Source: Rhabditoides inermis
Taxonomy: Eukaryota; Nematoda; Chromadorea; Rhabditida; Rhabditidae
DNA: 64,000 nt
Reading direction: 5' to 3'
Assembly: GCA_963966185.1 (NCBI GenBank)
Contig: CAWZYM010000157.1
Location: 17,516-81,515, forward strand
The position numbers and the translations under genes were made by a program. Positions 48,578-59,996 of the stretch are shown here, in pieces; within the stretch, counting starts at the first letter, position 1, and the number at the start of each line of letters is the position of its first letter. Below the pieces are notes generated by a model that was not told the origin of the DNA, searched no databases, and worked only from the letters and a program-made list of their open reading frames with translations.

Positions 48578-51130
48578 GCCATTTTCTTGGACATTTTTCT
48601 GCATTTTTTTCGCTATTTTTCGACATTTATTTTGTATTATTTTACAATTTTTGGGAACTTAATAGCTGCTTAAGTAAAGACAATTATGAGTAAAACTGTA
48701 AAACGCAGTCGAGTAATCGCGGTGAGCGAATGAAAAGATGAACATATGATCAAAAAATAGTACAGGCTACGATAGCTCGAATAATTATTTACTTGTTATT
48801 TTTACGCGAATATTCGTTCATAACAACGTATTATTTAAATCGTGTTTATTATTAGTTTATTTTTCAAAGTTTATTATTACCGTGAATTATTTTCATTGAA
48901 AGTAATACAAAAAGTATAGCGATTGTAATGTAAGCATGGTAGTGGTCTAGTAGGTTTGGTAATGGTTTGGTAGCTTAGCTTAGTGATTCGTTCATGAAAA
49001 GTCTATACACAAAGTTTATTGTTGGTTCCCTTTTTTCACTGCATATCATATATGCATGGTTTACGCATGATTTTCATATACGTCAATCCGATGACGAAAT
49101 GAATCTTAGAAAAAGAGATAACTGATAACATCGTAATGAGCAACAACAGAGACACGAGGAAGAAGAGATGTATCTAAAGGATAGGATAGGAAAAATGAAC
49201 GTGAACAGAATCAATCATTTTAAATATCTGAAGAGGATAAAACGAGTAAACGCAATCTTGACCACACTCATTGATCGAGATCTAGCTATCTTTCTCTGTG
49301 TTACAACAAAAGGTGTCGACAATACGTTGTAGCCACTCATGCTTTGTAATCTGTACTCTCTCACTCTCTCACGAGCTGTACTTTCCCACTCCCACCTCTC
49401 TCTCTCTATCTCTATCTCCTCCCCCCTCTCTCTTCCTCCCTCCCTCCCTCCCTCCCTCCCCTCCCCCTCTCTCTCCCTTCCTCGTATAAACCGTACCATT
49501 GTGAGCTACTAACAGCTGATTGTTCATCTCGATGAAGCCCGGCAATCAGTTAGCACAACTGTCAGGTGAAAGGGCAGAAACAGTGTGTGTGTGCTATGTA
49601 GGCTGTGCATGTCTTTTTTGCTTTGCCTTATAATAACGATACGTTTTCTGATCTAATCTCTTATCTTCTTTTCTGGCAGTAGCGGACCAATGTCTTTGGA
49701 TCATCATCCCCTCATAAATCGATTATCGCCTCGTTGATCAATCGAGTGATCGGAAGTGTCCCTGGATCGCCGGGGCGTCGGCCGTTCATTAGTGAGAGTA
49801 ACGCGATCCTATCAGATCGCAGATGTGTACTGGCACATGTCAACTTGATTCATTCCACCACGTTGCAATTCAAATCTGTCAATTTGGATCTCGGATCCCG
49901 TTTCTTTCTTCATTAACATCAATACTATAATAATAAGACGACATGTACAAATGTTGTGTAGCGAGTATAGTACGATAATTGTGATAATCTGAATTAATCA
50001 TGCTTGACGCGCGAGCGTGACGCCTCAACGACCACACGCATCACGCCACTATACGGCTATAATCGAGGACCTCACGTGACTCGTCAATTACGTGCCTTCA
50101 CCCTTTTTCCTCACCGGGCCACCGGGTCAGGTTGACCCATTAAGTATCGCATAATGGTCGCTGACCGCACAATAATGTACACATTCGGCGCGGCAGCCTT
50201 CTGTCAGCCGGTCGGTTGTTTGCACATCTCCTTTGTCACTCCCTCTCACCGCATCTCTCTATGTCACCTCTCCAAAGAAACCAGCATCACCCCCACTGGA
50301 TCGATACTGCGTGTTTACGCGCAGTGACTTGTTTACGCGCAGTGAGTAGCTGGTGCGAGTGGTCTAGCTCTAGCCATTGCGCGCCGGCTGGCTGTTGTTG
50401 TGTCGCTCTCTGACTCTCGTAAACAGGCGTTCGCGTTCTCAGACCGGTACCGCCCCTACTGGCTAGGCGCTGGGCGAAGACCATCTGTCGCGGCGGCCCG
50501 CCCCTCTCGCATGCGCTAGCTAGAGCGACTCCAGCTGTTCCCAGCGACCCCTCCCGGCCCACGCCTCCTCGACCCCGCATCGATTCGATAATCATGGTCC
50601 GCGCGCCTGAGTGTGGTGAGTTACATCGGTGCATCTCTCTTTCCTCTCACTGTGGGCGTCTCTCTCTCCCTGCCAGCCTGTCGAACCGGATTCCGATCGA
50701 CGCTCGTTATGCGCTCTCGACACTTGATCGCTTTTTTCAAGTCGCGTTCCCTCGTCTCTCTCGCATAATCGTTGCGCAATTCTAGTGTTTTGCATACTAT
50801 TGCATCACAATGAATGTGAAGATGCTACGCGGTGCTAGGTACACGTTGCGTTATGGAATTTCGCCTCAAAAACGCTGATCACTTTCTTCTTTATCGCGAG
50901 ATCACAGCGCTTGCACTGTTTTTGTTTGTTGTCGTAACTACGTCTCTTATCTTGCTTTCCTTCTTAACCACGTTCTCTCTATATGGAACCGCAGCAGTTT
51001 CCATCTACGGAACTGGTGTTCGTTTTTGCTGCGCAGAATGCATTGCATGCATTTCACCCCCGGTGAGTTGTTCTGGACACTGGACTAGCTCGCAAAAAGG
51101 CTCGGTCCTGCGACCACCCGGATCGATCGA
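48578..51130 (+). repeat. 2553 bp tandem duplication, unit 2
   Basis: Begins with a 93 bp truncated copy of the MITE right end and ends where the homology breaks after GATCGATCGA, with a 2-base GC microhomology at the junction. The two units show no difference in the parts I compared, so the event is very recent or an assembly artefact. Confidence 0.95.
50312..50435. promoter_or_regulatory. Cluster of three forkhead/DAF-16-type sites (unit 2)
   Basis: Copy of the cluster at 47759-47882, with sites at 50312-50318, 50330-50336 and 50429-50435, upstream of the exon that joins in phase to the rest of the gene at 50594-53020. Confidence 0.45.
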
Positions 51131-53020
51131 GCATTCTTCCCCGGCTGAATCATCCACTTCCAAATATGCGGCATGAAGGAAGCGAAGGGAATTGTTTATT
51201 GTCAGTGAGTGTCATGCGGACACTAGCAGACGAGTGCATGCGTACTCGGCGTGCACATGGACTAATCGGCGGCTAATCGGCTCTCCTCTCCCCGAAGAGA
51301 CTAGAGCAGCCTGCGGCGGCTCTCCCACGGCTGCCCGCATTTTTCCCCGGAGGTGTGTGCACGCCTGCACTTTGCCTCATATAGTCACGCGTTCCATCGC
51401 GTCCAGTGCGAGTTTCACGAGTTCAGTCAGCATAAAACGGCAATGAGACACACTGATCCACATTCTAGTGTATCTAGTCGTTGGTCCGATCCTCAATTAG
51501 TGTCTGGCACTCACCTCTGCTCGAGGGAATGCTCTCTAGTGGTTGTGGGTTGGCCGAGCACTCCCTGCTCTCTCACGGAGGCGCAGCCATGCCATACCTC
51601 GTAAACAATCCCCTCGTAGTAGTCAGACTCCAGACTTGTACTCTATCCGATTCCCGCGTCTCTTGACGCAAACAAAATGTCCTCGTATAGTGTGAGACCC
51701 GCCTACTTTTTGTTGTTGAGACATCAACTGTTTCTTCTTCGCTCTCGCTGTGAACTGTCGCCGTTAGTGATTCAAGCACTTATAATGAGTAATGTAATAA
51801 GTGTTAAACGTCATATGTCTGGTGGCTCGTGATTCACGGATCTTCGCAGTTCCTTCCCTATTCCCTATTCATTATCACTAGTCGCATGCGCTTTTTGTAT
51901 AACTTTTCCAACAGCATTCTTCTCGCTAATCGTTTTGCATCAACATTTCGCGACTATTTTTTGTGGTTGCCATCGACAGTCACTTTGCCATTAGAACAAA
52001 TGTATTTTCTGCAGTCAGTTGCCCCTTTTTAATAGGGCCATTATCTGACCAATAGCGGTTCCTATTGACTTGACTGTTCATACCAGCTGTCTCCATCCTC
52101 CTTGATGTGTCTTCTTGTTTTTCCACTGCATAACAGTTGCTACCACCTCCATGACTAACGCGAACTTCCCCCTTGATGGCTCTTTTTCACTTGGATAACC
52201 GTGTGTGTGATTGCAGTCACCTCTCCCCCGCTCGCCACCCTGTCGTCGTCGTCGCAGTCTCCGCAGTTGTCGTCCGGCCGCCCGCGGGTGCGTCTGCCGG
52301 TGCGCCGCGTGCACCGCCTCGACTCGGCCGACTCGCAGAGCAGCGACGCCAGCCTCGCCTCCTCCAACTCCTCCTCCGAGTCGATCAAGGCGCCCATGCC
52401 CGGCGAGTACGACGGATACGTCGAGGTGCGTGGATCAACCTGTGTGCACTTGATTGATTCCACTGCTATTGTTGTCATCGTGAAGTTTACGAATTGATTG
52501 CAGGGTCGTCAGCTGGAAGAGCCTATCGCTCGCGATCTCGACACGCTGCACGCGGCACGCATCCAGCTCAGGTGGGTATCGATTGGGTTATCGATTGATC
52601 AGCTGTTTCCGGTCTATTCCGCTCGCATGCGCCATGAGATCACCGTGTTTTTGTTTGGTTACACAGCGCGGCGGCCCGGCCCGGCCCGCATGGTTCTTGT
52701 CGTTCTTATATGTTGTGTGCTGTGTGACGTTAGTCAAAGTATGCGTTGCGAGGAAAACGTTCAGCGATGATCAAGTGCAGTAAAATGAAACGGGCGCAGT
52801 AAACGTACTAACTGTGAGGCAATATCATCAAGGAGTATCTCATATAGATCGAAATGTTAGAGAGTAGATCAATGGCTCTTTGTAGATCAGAGTGTGAGTA
52901 CTGGTAGATCAATGGATTATGGTTTGCCATTTCAGGGAGGATGTGTGCCGTCGTGACATGCAGTACCTGGTGGCGCAGTTCCGTCGGGAGCGTCGCGATG
53001 AGATGCGCGACTCGAAGTAG
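50594..53020 (+). CDS. Unrecognised 127-residue Ser-rich protein with basic C-terminal helix
   Basis: Four exons joined in phase: 50594-50615, 52217-52425, 52504-52571, 52936-53020, with GTGAGT/TTGCAG-type sites. The first half is low-complexity: Ser-rich with Arg/Val stretches (RPRVRLPVRR) and a DSADSQSSDASLASS cluster that looks phosphorylatable. The second half is a predicted charged helix (AARIQLREDVCRRDMQYLV, then FRRERRDEMRDSK), possibly a coiled coil. There is no signal peptide or TM segment. The Ser cluster resembles one in the gene at 57306-58528 (CDAASLASS), which may be chance. The long first intron (50616-52216) and the first exon lie at the edge of the tandem duplication, so the promoter is present twice. 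I do not recognise a family. Exons 2-4 are more certain than the first exon. Confidence 0.6.
50853..51176 (+). other. Open frame with one hydrophobic segment
   Basis: An ATG at 50853 opens a frame with a strong hydrophobic stretch (ALALFLFVVVTTSLILLSFL) ending at TGA 51176. The same frame in unit 1 (48300-48662) has a different tail because it runs across the duplication junction. A GTGAGT at 51062 could be a donor, but its phase does not fit the exon at 52217. It could be a small membrane protein, an alternative first exon or chance. Confidence 0.25.
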
Positions 53021-53450
53021 ATGTGCCCATCTACGCACTAGCCCTCTGTGATCGTCCCCTCATCAAGGAGACTGGCCACACACCGCTCACCACACACACA
53101 CTCGCTTTCCCCCACCACTCCTCACCTAACCAACACGACAAAAACTCGCCTTCGCTGGACGATGTGTGATTGTAAAAAGAGTTTATTTGTAAATTATGTA
53201 ATAAGTGAGTTTGTATGATAGCAAATTTTTTGGAGACTGTATGTCCCGCTGAGCGGTTTATTCACGGCTCTTTCAAAAATCTTACGTTGAAAAATGCATG
53301 TCACCCAGAGGGTCTCTCTTTCACTCATCGCCTCCCACTCATCGCCATTTGTACAAAAGAGATGATGATCGTGCGATAAACGATGTTGAACAAAAGTGTT
53401 TATGTGGGAATGTACAATTGAACTATATAAACAATCTAGAAAACGGGTGA

Positions 53451-53746
53451 TCAGTGCCTATCATGGCTGCCCAGTTGAGCTTGTGCCATCTCTCTCCGCA
53501 GCCGCTCACTCCGATACGCCTCCGCCTTGCGCAACACTTCGGGAGACAACTCCACGTCCCTGGAAAGAGTACAGTGATGTTAAGTCGATGGAGGTAGATC
53601 AATAGAGTGGAACAGTATACTCACTGCATCTTGACGCCGTCGCTGGCGACCTGGTGTGTGTTGATGACGGAGACGATGAGGAGGAGGGAGCAGATGGCGA
53701 GAAGGGGAACGAGACGGGACGGAGTCCACTCCGAAGAGGAAATCAT
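53451..53746 (-). CDS. Small single-pass membrane protein, 76 residues
   Basis: Two exons, 53625-53746 and 53451-53559, joined in phase. An N-terminal TM segment (LVPLLAICSLLLIVSVI) is followed by a short charged helix (SPEVLRKAEAYRSERLRRE). Size and layout resemble small mitochondrial inner-membrane assembly factors such as PET117, with a faint GVKMQDVEL similarity to the family's conserved Gly-Val...Asp-x-Glu stretch, but this is too weak to name it. It lies convergent to the gene at 50594-53020 with a 430 bp gap holding 3' flanks only. Confidence 0.65.
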
Positions 53747-54345
53747 GCCTGCGAGAAGAATTGTGAGTGGATGTTACTCGGACAGCGAAATACGACAGTT
53801 GGTCAATCGCGTAGCAACAGGGTAGATCAAATTGAGAATGATCGAAAAGATTAGTAGCTAATCAACAACGTCTGGATGTAAAGTGGATCATCATATATCA
53901 TTCCGAACTCACGAATATGTCTCAATATCTCAAATACCACGTAGACCACCCACGTAGAACCTCCGGTAATGCTTCGAATGCACATGCAACATGATTCAAA
54001 GAACGGGAATCAATCGATCTCGGTGGAATTCGCGATAACAACACAAGGGAGGCACAGGCATATTCGAATAGAGCAACCAGCAGGAGAGACCACGACAACG
54101 GAATCGCGGCGAGCGAGCACGAAATGAAAACAGTGCACGAATGCACGCGTGGCAGTCGGGGAGGGGAGAGCGGATGCCACGCATTGTCCCCACCACTGTG
54201 CAAAGCATACCACCCCATCCACTGATCCCGAAAGGCCGAAAGCGAAATCATGTCAATGCACAAAAAAGACGCGCACTTCTCCTTCCAATGAACCATCAAT
54301 GCAACTTTCGCAATGTGCATCATTTCGAGTGAAACTCGCATCGCG

Positions 54346-54744
54346 ATGAGTGCGCAATCCGCCCTATCCCTCTCCGCTGCGCAGGTTGCAAACCATACAT
54401 GTCGACTAGAACAAAAGCGTGTAGGAAAACCTGCTCATCGCGGGTCCTCTGCTCATCGTATTCGGAGTGCTGATCATCATATTGGCAAATGTGCTCGAGA
54501 AGGTATACAGGGACACGTGTTGTTAGCAACGCAAAAACAATAACGCCAACGCGATAATGGTGGTTCCCATTTCCAGCGCAACGACTTGCGTGAGTACAAC
54601 CGGGCAGTTGAGATGCACGACGGCAACATCCAAGCGCCGCGATACGTGGACAAGATGCACGAGCTGGGCATCACAGAGGCTGTCGACTGGAAGGCCTACT
54701 TCACTAGGGAATACAAGACATTTGTGCCACGCGAACATGACTAA
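54346..54744 (+). CDS. Small single-pass membrane protein, about 94 residues
   Basis: Exons 54346-54384, 54425-54502 and 54577-54744; introns of 40 and 74 bp. The TM segment LLIAGPLLIVFGVLIIILA is followed by a soluble tail (RNDLREYNRAVEMHD, DWKAYFTREYKTFV, ending REHD). Exons 2 and 3 are well supported; the first exon is chosen because it joins in phase, and another start is possible. Its stop is 113 bp from that of UQCRB on the opposite strand. No family recognised. Confidence 0.6.
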
Positions 54745-54856
54745 CGCTCTACCACAAACATAATGTGTTGTAATAAACAATTATTTATCTCTCAATTCGA
54801 CTCTCTATCGGATATAAACAAGTTGAGGGCGATGCTACACGGCTATATGAGAACAC

Positions 54857-55520
54857 TTAGTGCTTGAGCTCGAATCCGGGCTTGATTCCGGAGGTGTCGG
54901 CGCGAGCCGTCTTCTCGGCCTCGATCTCGTCGAGGTACGGCTTCAGGTACCAGGACTCCTAAAATGTAATTATAAACAAAAGATTCAAAAGAACAAATAT
55001 TAAAAACGCACCTCCTCCCACTTGGTCCACTGGTCCTTGGGCAGACGCTCGCCGTGAAGGGCGAGGGTGTGCGCGGTCGACAGACGGCGCTAAAATGATA
55101 TTTACTTTGAAACAAAAACTCAAAAAGAGTAAATGTAGATACACACCTTGCGCTCGTCGAAGAGCCAGGGCTCCTTCAGGTTGAGGCGGCGGAGAGCCTC
55201 AGTGACCTCCGGGGCGGGCTCGAAGTAAGTGTCGTGGAACTGGAGTCCTACAAATACAAATAAATGAGTACAAAAACAATTTCAAACAATCAAAACGCTA
55301 TTAAAAATTAATACTAACCGTACTCGCGTCCTCCCCAGAGGTAGTTCCAGGAAACGAACCTCAGGTAGTTAGCCATGGGGTCTACAATATATGAAACAGT
55401 ATAAAACAAACAAATATTACAAAAATTGACACTGAAGGGAGCAAGAACGAACTCACTGTTGTAGGCGAACTTGATGTTCTTGGCCGCACCAGCTGCAGCC
55501 TTAGCGATAGGAGCCGCCAT
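54857..55520 (-). CDS. UQCRB: Cytochrome bc1 complex subunit 7 (UQCRB/QCR7, 14 kDa subunit)
   Basis: Subunit of mitochondrial respiratory complex III. Five exons: 55457-55520, 55319-55381, 55147-55247, 55012-55089, 54857-54958; 135 residues. Conserved blocks include LQFHDTYFEPAPEVTEALRR (the family's GL-DD-Y-E--EV-EA-RRL stretch), LFDERKRRLSTAHTL, and LPKDQWTKWEEEESWYLKPY, the hallmark PK-QWTK-EE---YL-PYL motif. The N-terminus is rich in Ala and Lys. Introns are 52-91 bp. Divergent from SF3B6 with 347 bp between start codons. Confidence 0.93.
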
Positions 55521-55867
55521 CTGTAAAATTGAAGAATGACAACGTCTACATGTTAGGAACAAAGAAACGTCAATAAACAAACAACAAATGATGAAAATAA
55601 ACACAAATAACGAGAGACGTGAGGGTTTTCAGAATGCACCGGAAAAATGATAGTTTTGCGCCGTGTAGGTGACACACGAATTGCGCAATCGAATCCGAGT
55701 GCGGTGCTCGTCAAGATCCATGTGCATCTTTGCGATACACTCCCTCCCTCGTAGATTGTTTATTTTGATTGTTGTTGCCTTTCGTTTTTTTGTAATAGCT
55801 GTGTTTTGAGCATACAAAATCACTAATTCTTGTAGGACTCGATCCTCATCTTCACAGTGAGTGCAAC
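55521..55867. promoter_or_regulatory. Divergent promoter region of UQCRB and SF3B6
   Basis: 347 bp separate the two start codons on opposite strands, so the region must hold both promoters. A TTCACAG at 55849-55856, 11 bases before the SF3B6 ATG, could be a trans-splice acceptor (inference). No TATA box is evident. Confidence 0.5.
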
Positions 55868-56622
55868 ATGGCTATGGCAGCACGTGGACGCGGGGGTAAG
55901 ATTGCCCCCGATGTCAACCGCATCCTCTACATCAAGAACCTGCCCTACAAGATCACCGCCGAGGAGATGTACGACATCTTCGGAAAGTTCGGAGCGGTCA
56001 GGCAGATTAGGATGTGAGTATTTGTATTTTGCATTTCTCTCGACCATCCCAAAACATCGCGTGTGCGATGCCCAGTTTAGTTTTTCTAAAACTTGTAGTG
56101 ATGTTAGGCATAGCCGAAGGTTATTGTTTTTGGAAATACTGAAATATGTACAGTGGCAACACTGCGGAGACGCGTGGAACTGCGTTCGTCGTCTACGAGG
56201 ACATTTTCGACGCGAAGAACGCGTGCGAGCACCTCTCCGGATTCAACGTCAGCAACCGGTCAGTTCATGTTCTTCCTGTTTGGCAGTTTGGCTTATTGTA
56301 AGTTGTAAGTTTCTGTATCAGCGTGTTGAGCACGTGTGAATTTTCTTTTTACAGATACCTTGTCGTTCTCTACTACCAAACCACCAAGGCGTGGAGGAGA
56401 ATGGACACTGATCAGGTACGATTGATGCATATGATGCTATGATTCTTGTTGTTTATTTGTGTGTTGTGGGAAGAAGTGGTTGTAATCTCGAAGCTCATTA
56501 TTGTACATGACTGTTTATAGGCGAGAGCGAAGCTGGAGGACGTGAAGGAGCGGTATGGCATGGGAGGAGACATCGAGAAGGAGAAGGAAAAAGAGATGGC
56601 CACTCCGTTCGCCAAGCGATAA
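55868..56622 (+). CDS. SF3B6: Splicing factor 3B subunit 6 (SF3B6/p14, branch-site protein)
   Basis: U2 snRNP protein that contacts the branch-point adenosine and SF3B1. Exons 55868-56013, 56154-56258, 56355-56415 and 56521-56622; 137 residues. The RRM is complete: RNP2-type [13 protein letters not shown], then [26 protein letters not shown] (RNP1) and [17 protein letters not shown], all close to human p14. The helical tail ([18 protein letters not shown]) is also conserved. The start [10 protein letters not shown] matches the usual N-terminal length. Confidence 0.96.
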
Positions 56623-56820
56623 ACATCCCACTGCGATAAGTTATTCCCTCCTCATTTTGTTCGACACTGATCGATACTATGGTCTCCTTTGTACAGCTGG
56701 TTGTTGTTGAATTCGTGGTTTGCATTCATAAACGATTTGTCACACATCACATCTGTAGTGCTTATTGGTATGCAGGCTGATCATGGGATTGACGAGAAAG
56801 TGGTTTGATTATTGCGAAGA

Positions 56821-57116
56821 ATGCTACTCCGTGTGGTCTGTATTGTCGTTTTATTCAACGTCGTGTTGGGATATGAGAAGCCCGACGATCTGTGAGTCTT
56901 CCTTGTCCAAACGGTTTCAGTCGGAATATGTTCAGTGCATGTGCGGACGTGCCGTCGTTGAGTGTTCCATCTATGAAAGCTGAATGCGATTCGATGGGGG
57001 ACAGTACAGTGTGCTCTGATGAGTCGACGGAAGACGCGTGCGCCGATTTTACAACCTCTTCCCTCGTGCAACTCCAGAAGTTTGGCGACTACGGCCGCTT
57101 CTGCTGCCACAAATAA
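56821..57116 (+). CDS. Small secreted peptide with six cysteines
   Basis: The exon 56821-56891 encodes a signal peptide (MLLRVVCIVVLFNVVLG) and the exon 56921-57116 the mature part, ending FGDYGRFCCHK. The mature region has six Cys (in SACAD, AEC, TVC, DAC and FCC), enough for three disulfides, and is acidic in the middle (SDESTEDAC). No known cysteine pattern is recognised. The intron joining the two would be only 29 bases, with a perfect GTGAGT donor and TTTCAG acceptor, far below usual limits. If it is not spliced the frame stops at once (CTG TGA). So it is either an extremely short intron or a deletion or error. Confidence 0.6.
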
Positions 57117-57305
57117 TCTAATCACATAATTGGCCTCATTTACATAATGGTGTCAATAAAAGCTTGTGATAGCGTCCTTTCGCCGCATTGTTTATTTCTT
57201 CCTCACCTCGCGCGGTTGCGCATTCTTCAATTATGAGTCATTTCAACAAGTGCGTTGCTCACTCTGTCGTTCCTTTTCCGTCACCCCGTCTCGTTCAGTT
57301 CTCAG

Positions 57306-58250
57306 TTACAACATGTTAAACGCTTTGCTCCCCTCGTGCTCGCCACTGCTGCCGTGATAGCCGCCGTCCTCTTCTATCGCAGTACGTCCACGATGATATC
57401 GATTGGTCGGATATCGATCGATTCTAGGCCGCTCCACCGCTGCCGACCCACCATCGGAGAAGTCTTCGAAGGCAACCACCCCCCGCTCTACCTCTGATGC
57501 CACCAGGGTACCGGTAGTGTTACTGGGATTACTGTAACTGCCCACTTTAGTCGAGTGTGTCGTCGAGTTCGGTGGCGAGCGACAGCGGCAGTGGCAAAGT
57601 GAAGCTGTAAGTGTCCTCTGCCCCCCGTCGCCTCTACTCTGTTCAGTGGCACGGGCCGACCGCGTCGCTCGAAGGGGGACTCTAGCAGCGCGGCCGAGAG
57701 CTGCGACGCAGCGAGCCTCGCCTCCTCCGCCCCCACCAGCCACGCAACCACACCCAAAGTGCGCACCAACTGAGTAGTGATTGATAGCGATTGTGATTGT
57801 CGAATAAACTGTTTGTAGCTGGACTCGATTCGTGATGAGCTGTACCCGCCGAGCGAATCGGAGGTGGCGCAAGAGGTGGACGCGGTCGAGGCCAAGTCGG
57901 AGACCAGGGTACGGTACTTTCAAAAAGGGGGGTACGGTGGTTAGGCGTTGGGGTACGGTATTGGTGGATTACGGTACTTTTGATTTGCAGTTGGCGTCTC
58001 GCACATCGCAGTGCTATTGCCGCACTCGCAACAAGGACGGTATTCTCAAGGACACGGAGTGTCTCTTTGATCCCAAGGTACGGTAGCGGGGCGTCACGGA
58101 TTACTGTATCTGGTGCGGGGTACGGTAGAACAGTACGGATTACAGTAGGGTGAATCGATTCAGGAGAGGCTGTCGCTGCTGCAGACGCTGAGCGATGGCA
58201 ACGAATTCACCACCTACAAGCCGCTCGACCTCGTCAAAAGCGAGAGTGCG

Positions 58251-58321
<71 letters not shown>

Positions 58322-58528
58322 TCTCTCTCCCCTTCCTCTTTCTCACCCCCCCCCCTTGCAGAGCCGAAGACATCGTCTCTGTCGCGGCACTCTCGCCAGA
58401 AGCGGTACGACGTGCAGTCTCAGTCGTACCTCACCCCCTTCAACCCCATCCTGCACGCACTCACCTACGCTGATAGACACTCGTCCATCATCTCCCAGCT
58501 GGTCGCCAACTACTCGTACCTCGAGTAG
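57306..58528 (+). CDS. Unrecognised Ser-rich membrane-anchored protein, about 250 residues
   Basis: Eight exons in phase: 57306-57381, 57428-57507, 57551-57606, 57647-57758, 57819-57908, 57991-58077, 58164-58245, 58362-58528. An N-terminal TM segment (FAPLVLATAAVIAAVLFY) is followed by a Ser/Thr-rich region (TPRSTSDATR, SSVSSSSVASDSGSG), an acidic part (DELYPPSESEVAQEVD), a short Cys motif (CYCRTRNKDG to TEC), and a conserved-looking C-terminus (PFNPILHALTYADRH, ISQLVANYSYLE). No family recognised. The first codon was not found: the frame is open leftward from 57306 without ATG, so an upstream exon is missing. The last intron carries a CT microsatellite (58255-58330). Its stop is 57 bp from that of the lectin gene on the other strand. 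Confidence 0.7.
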
Positions 58529-58584
58529 ATCGATCATTCTATCTTACACGCTTACAATATTGTATTATACAAATGTATGATAAA

Positions 58585-59965
58585 CTATTTTGTATATTGT
58601 TTGCGTGTGTTTAGTGCGGGCTGCTTGCACACGAACGCGTATTCCTTACTGCACTCTGTCTGGTTCCACGTCCACTGCTCTTGAGGCGAGCCGGCGAACG
58701 GAGGAGTGTAGCTCATCTGAAATGAGATGAGGAGGCTGATCGGAGGAAGGCTTTGCATCACTGAGGGAGGGAGAGAGGGAGAGGGAGAGAGGGAGAGAGA
58801 GATAGAGATAGAGAGATTGAGAGAGATGACTGACCACCCCGCACTGCTTGGTGACGTCTCGATCGGAGACGACCTTCGGCTGGTAGTCGATAGACGTGCC
58901 GTCCACCCACCCGATCGCATCGTTGACGAGGAACTGGAGGCCGATCCACGCGACCACCGACTGCGACTGAGCACCCACTACCAGACCTGCAATGATCAGT
59001 CACTCGATATCGCTGTGACTGGTTCCAAAGCATCGATGTTGGCAAAGAGATATCACACGGTCTCTGTAAAAAGCGAACTCTCGATAAACTAGAAAAATCA
59101 TAGTCACGGATTTTGATGAAATTAATTTTCCTGAGGTTTTTGAACAATCTGAACACATCCTGCGCAGTGGCTAAATCCAAAAAAAATTTTGGTACCAGAT
59201 ATGGTATACGGTACCCCAAATTTGCATAATGACCCAAACTCAACCAAATTTTGATCTGAAGGTGTCATTTTACTCGTTACATTATTATAAACAAGTTTAT
59301 AATTGAACATTTCTGTATAATTTCAATGATTAAAAAATTATAGTCACAAAACCGAAATTTTTTCTATTTTTCCAGATATTTTCTTTTTTGAAAATTTAAC
59401 CGATGTCCGCCCAGTCCAAATGAAAGCAACGTTATATTAAGCAGATTATGACGGTCATTTTCAGCTATTAAAATCAAAAATCGAGAAACACCTTTTTTGG
59501 GAACAGCCGCTCAAAGTTGGTACACTCCGACATTCCTAGTCAACAAAATTCCAACCGCAAAGCATTTATCAACAAAAATTGCGGTGATTCTTCAAATCAA
59601 ACTATTCAAATGTTTATACGTTATCTCTAACACGATATTTACTCGTAGTAAAGTAAATCACTCATAAGAACATAAAATCGTTAACGTTTTGCGATGATTG
59701 CAGGTACACCAATCGGGCTCTTGCATTCATTCCCATTCGGGTATTTGCCTTGCGGACAATACTCATACGAACCAACATTGAATCAACATTGATGTTGATA
59801 ATCGATAGATATTTGTTATCTATCGATAATCGAAATGCGCGGCAACTAAGGACCAGCTTGCGTTGTTTTGCTTGCGGTATCTTGTGCGCAACCCAACCTC
59901 TTTCACTTTGATCTGTCCGTAGATGTAGAATCAGAAATAATCGAGATGTGAACGACTTCGATCTC

Positions 59966-59996
<31 letters not shown>

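Noticed and set aside
48300..48662. 127-codon frame in tandem unit 1 as a separate gene
   Set aside because: Its C-terminal part crosses the duplication junction into MITE sequence, so it cannot be a conserved protein; only the unit 2 version is kept, at low confidence.
53461..53605. Short + strand frame starting MAAQLSL
   Set aside because: The - strand two-exon gene at 53451-53746 explains the sequence better, with a TM segment and in-phase splice sites.
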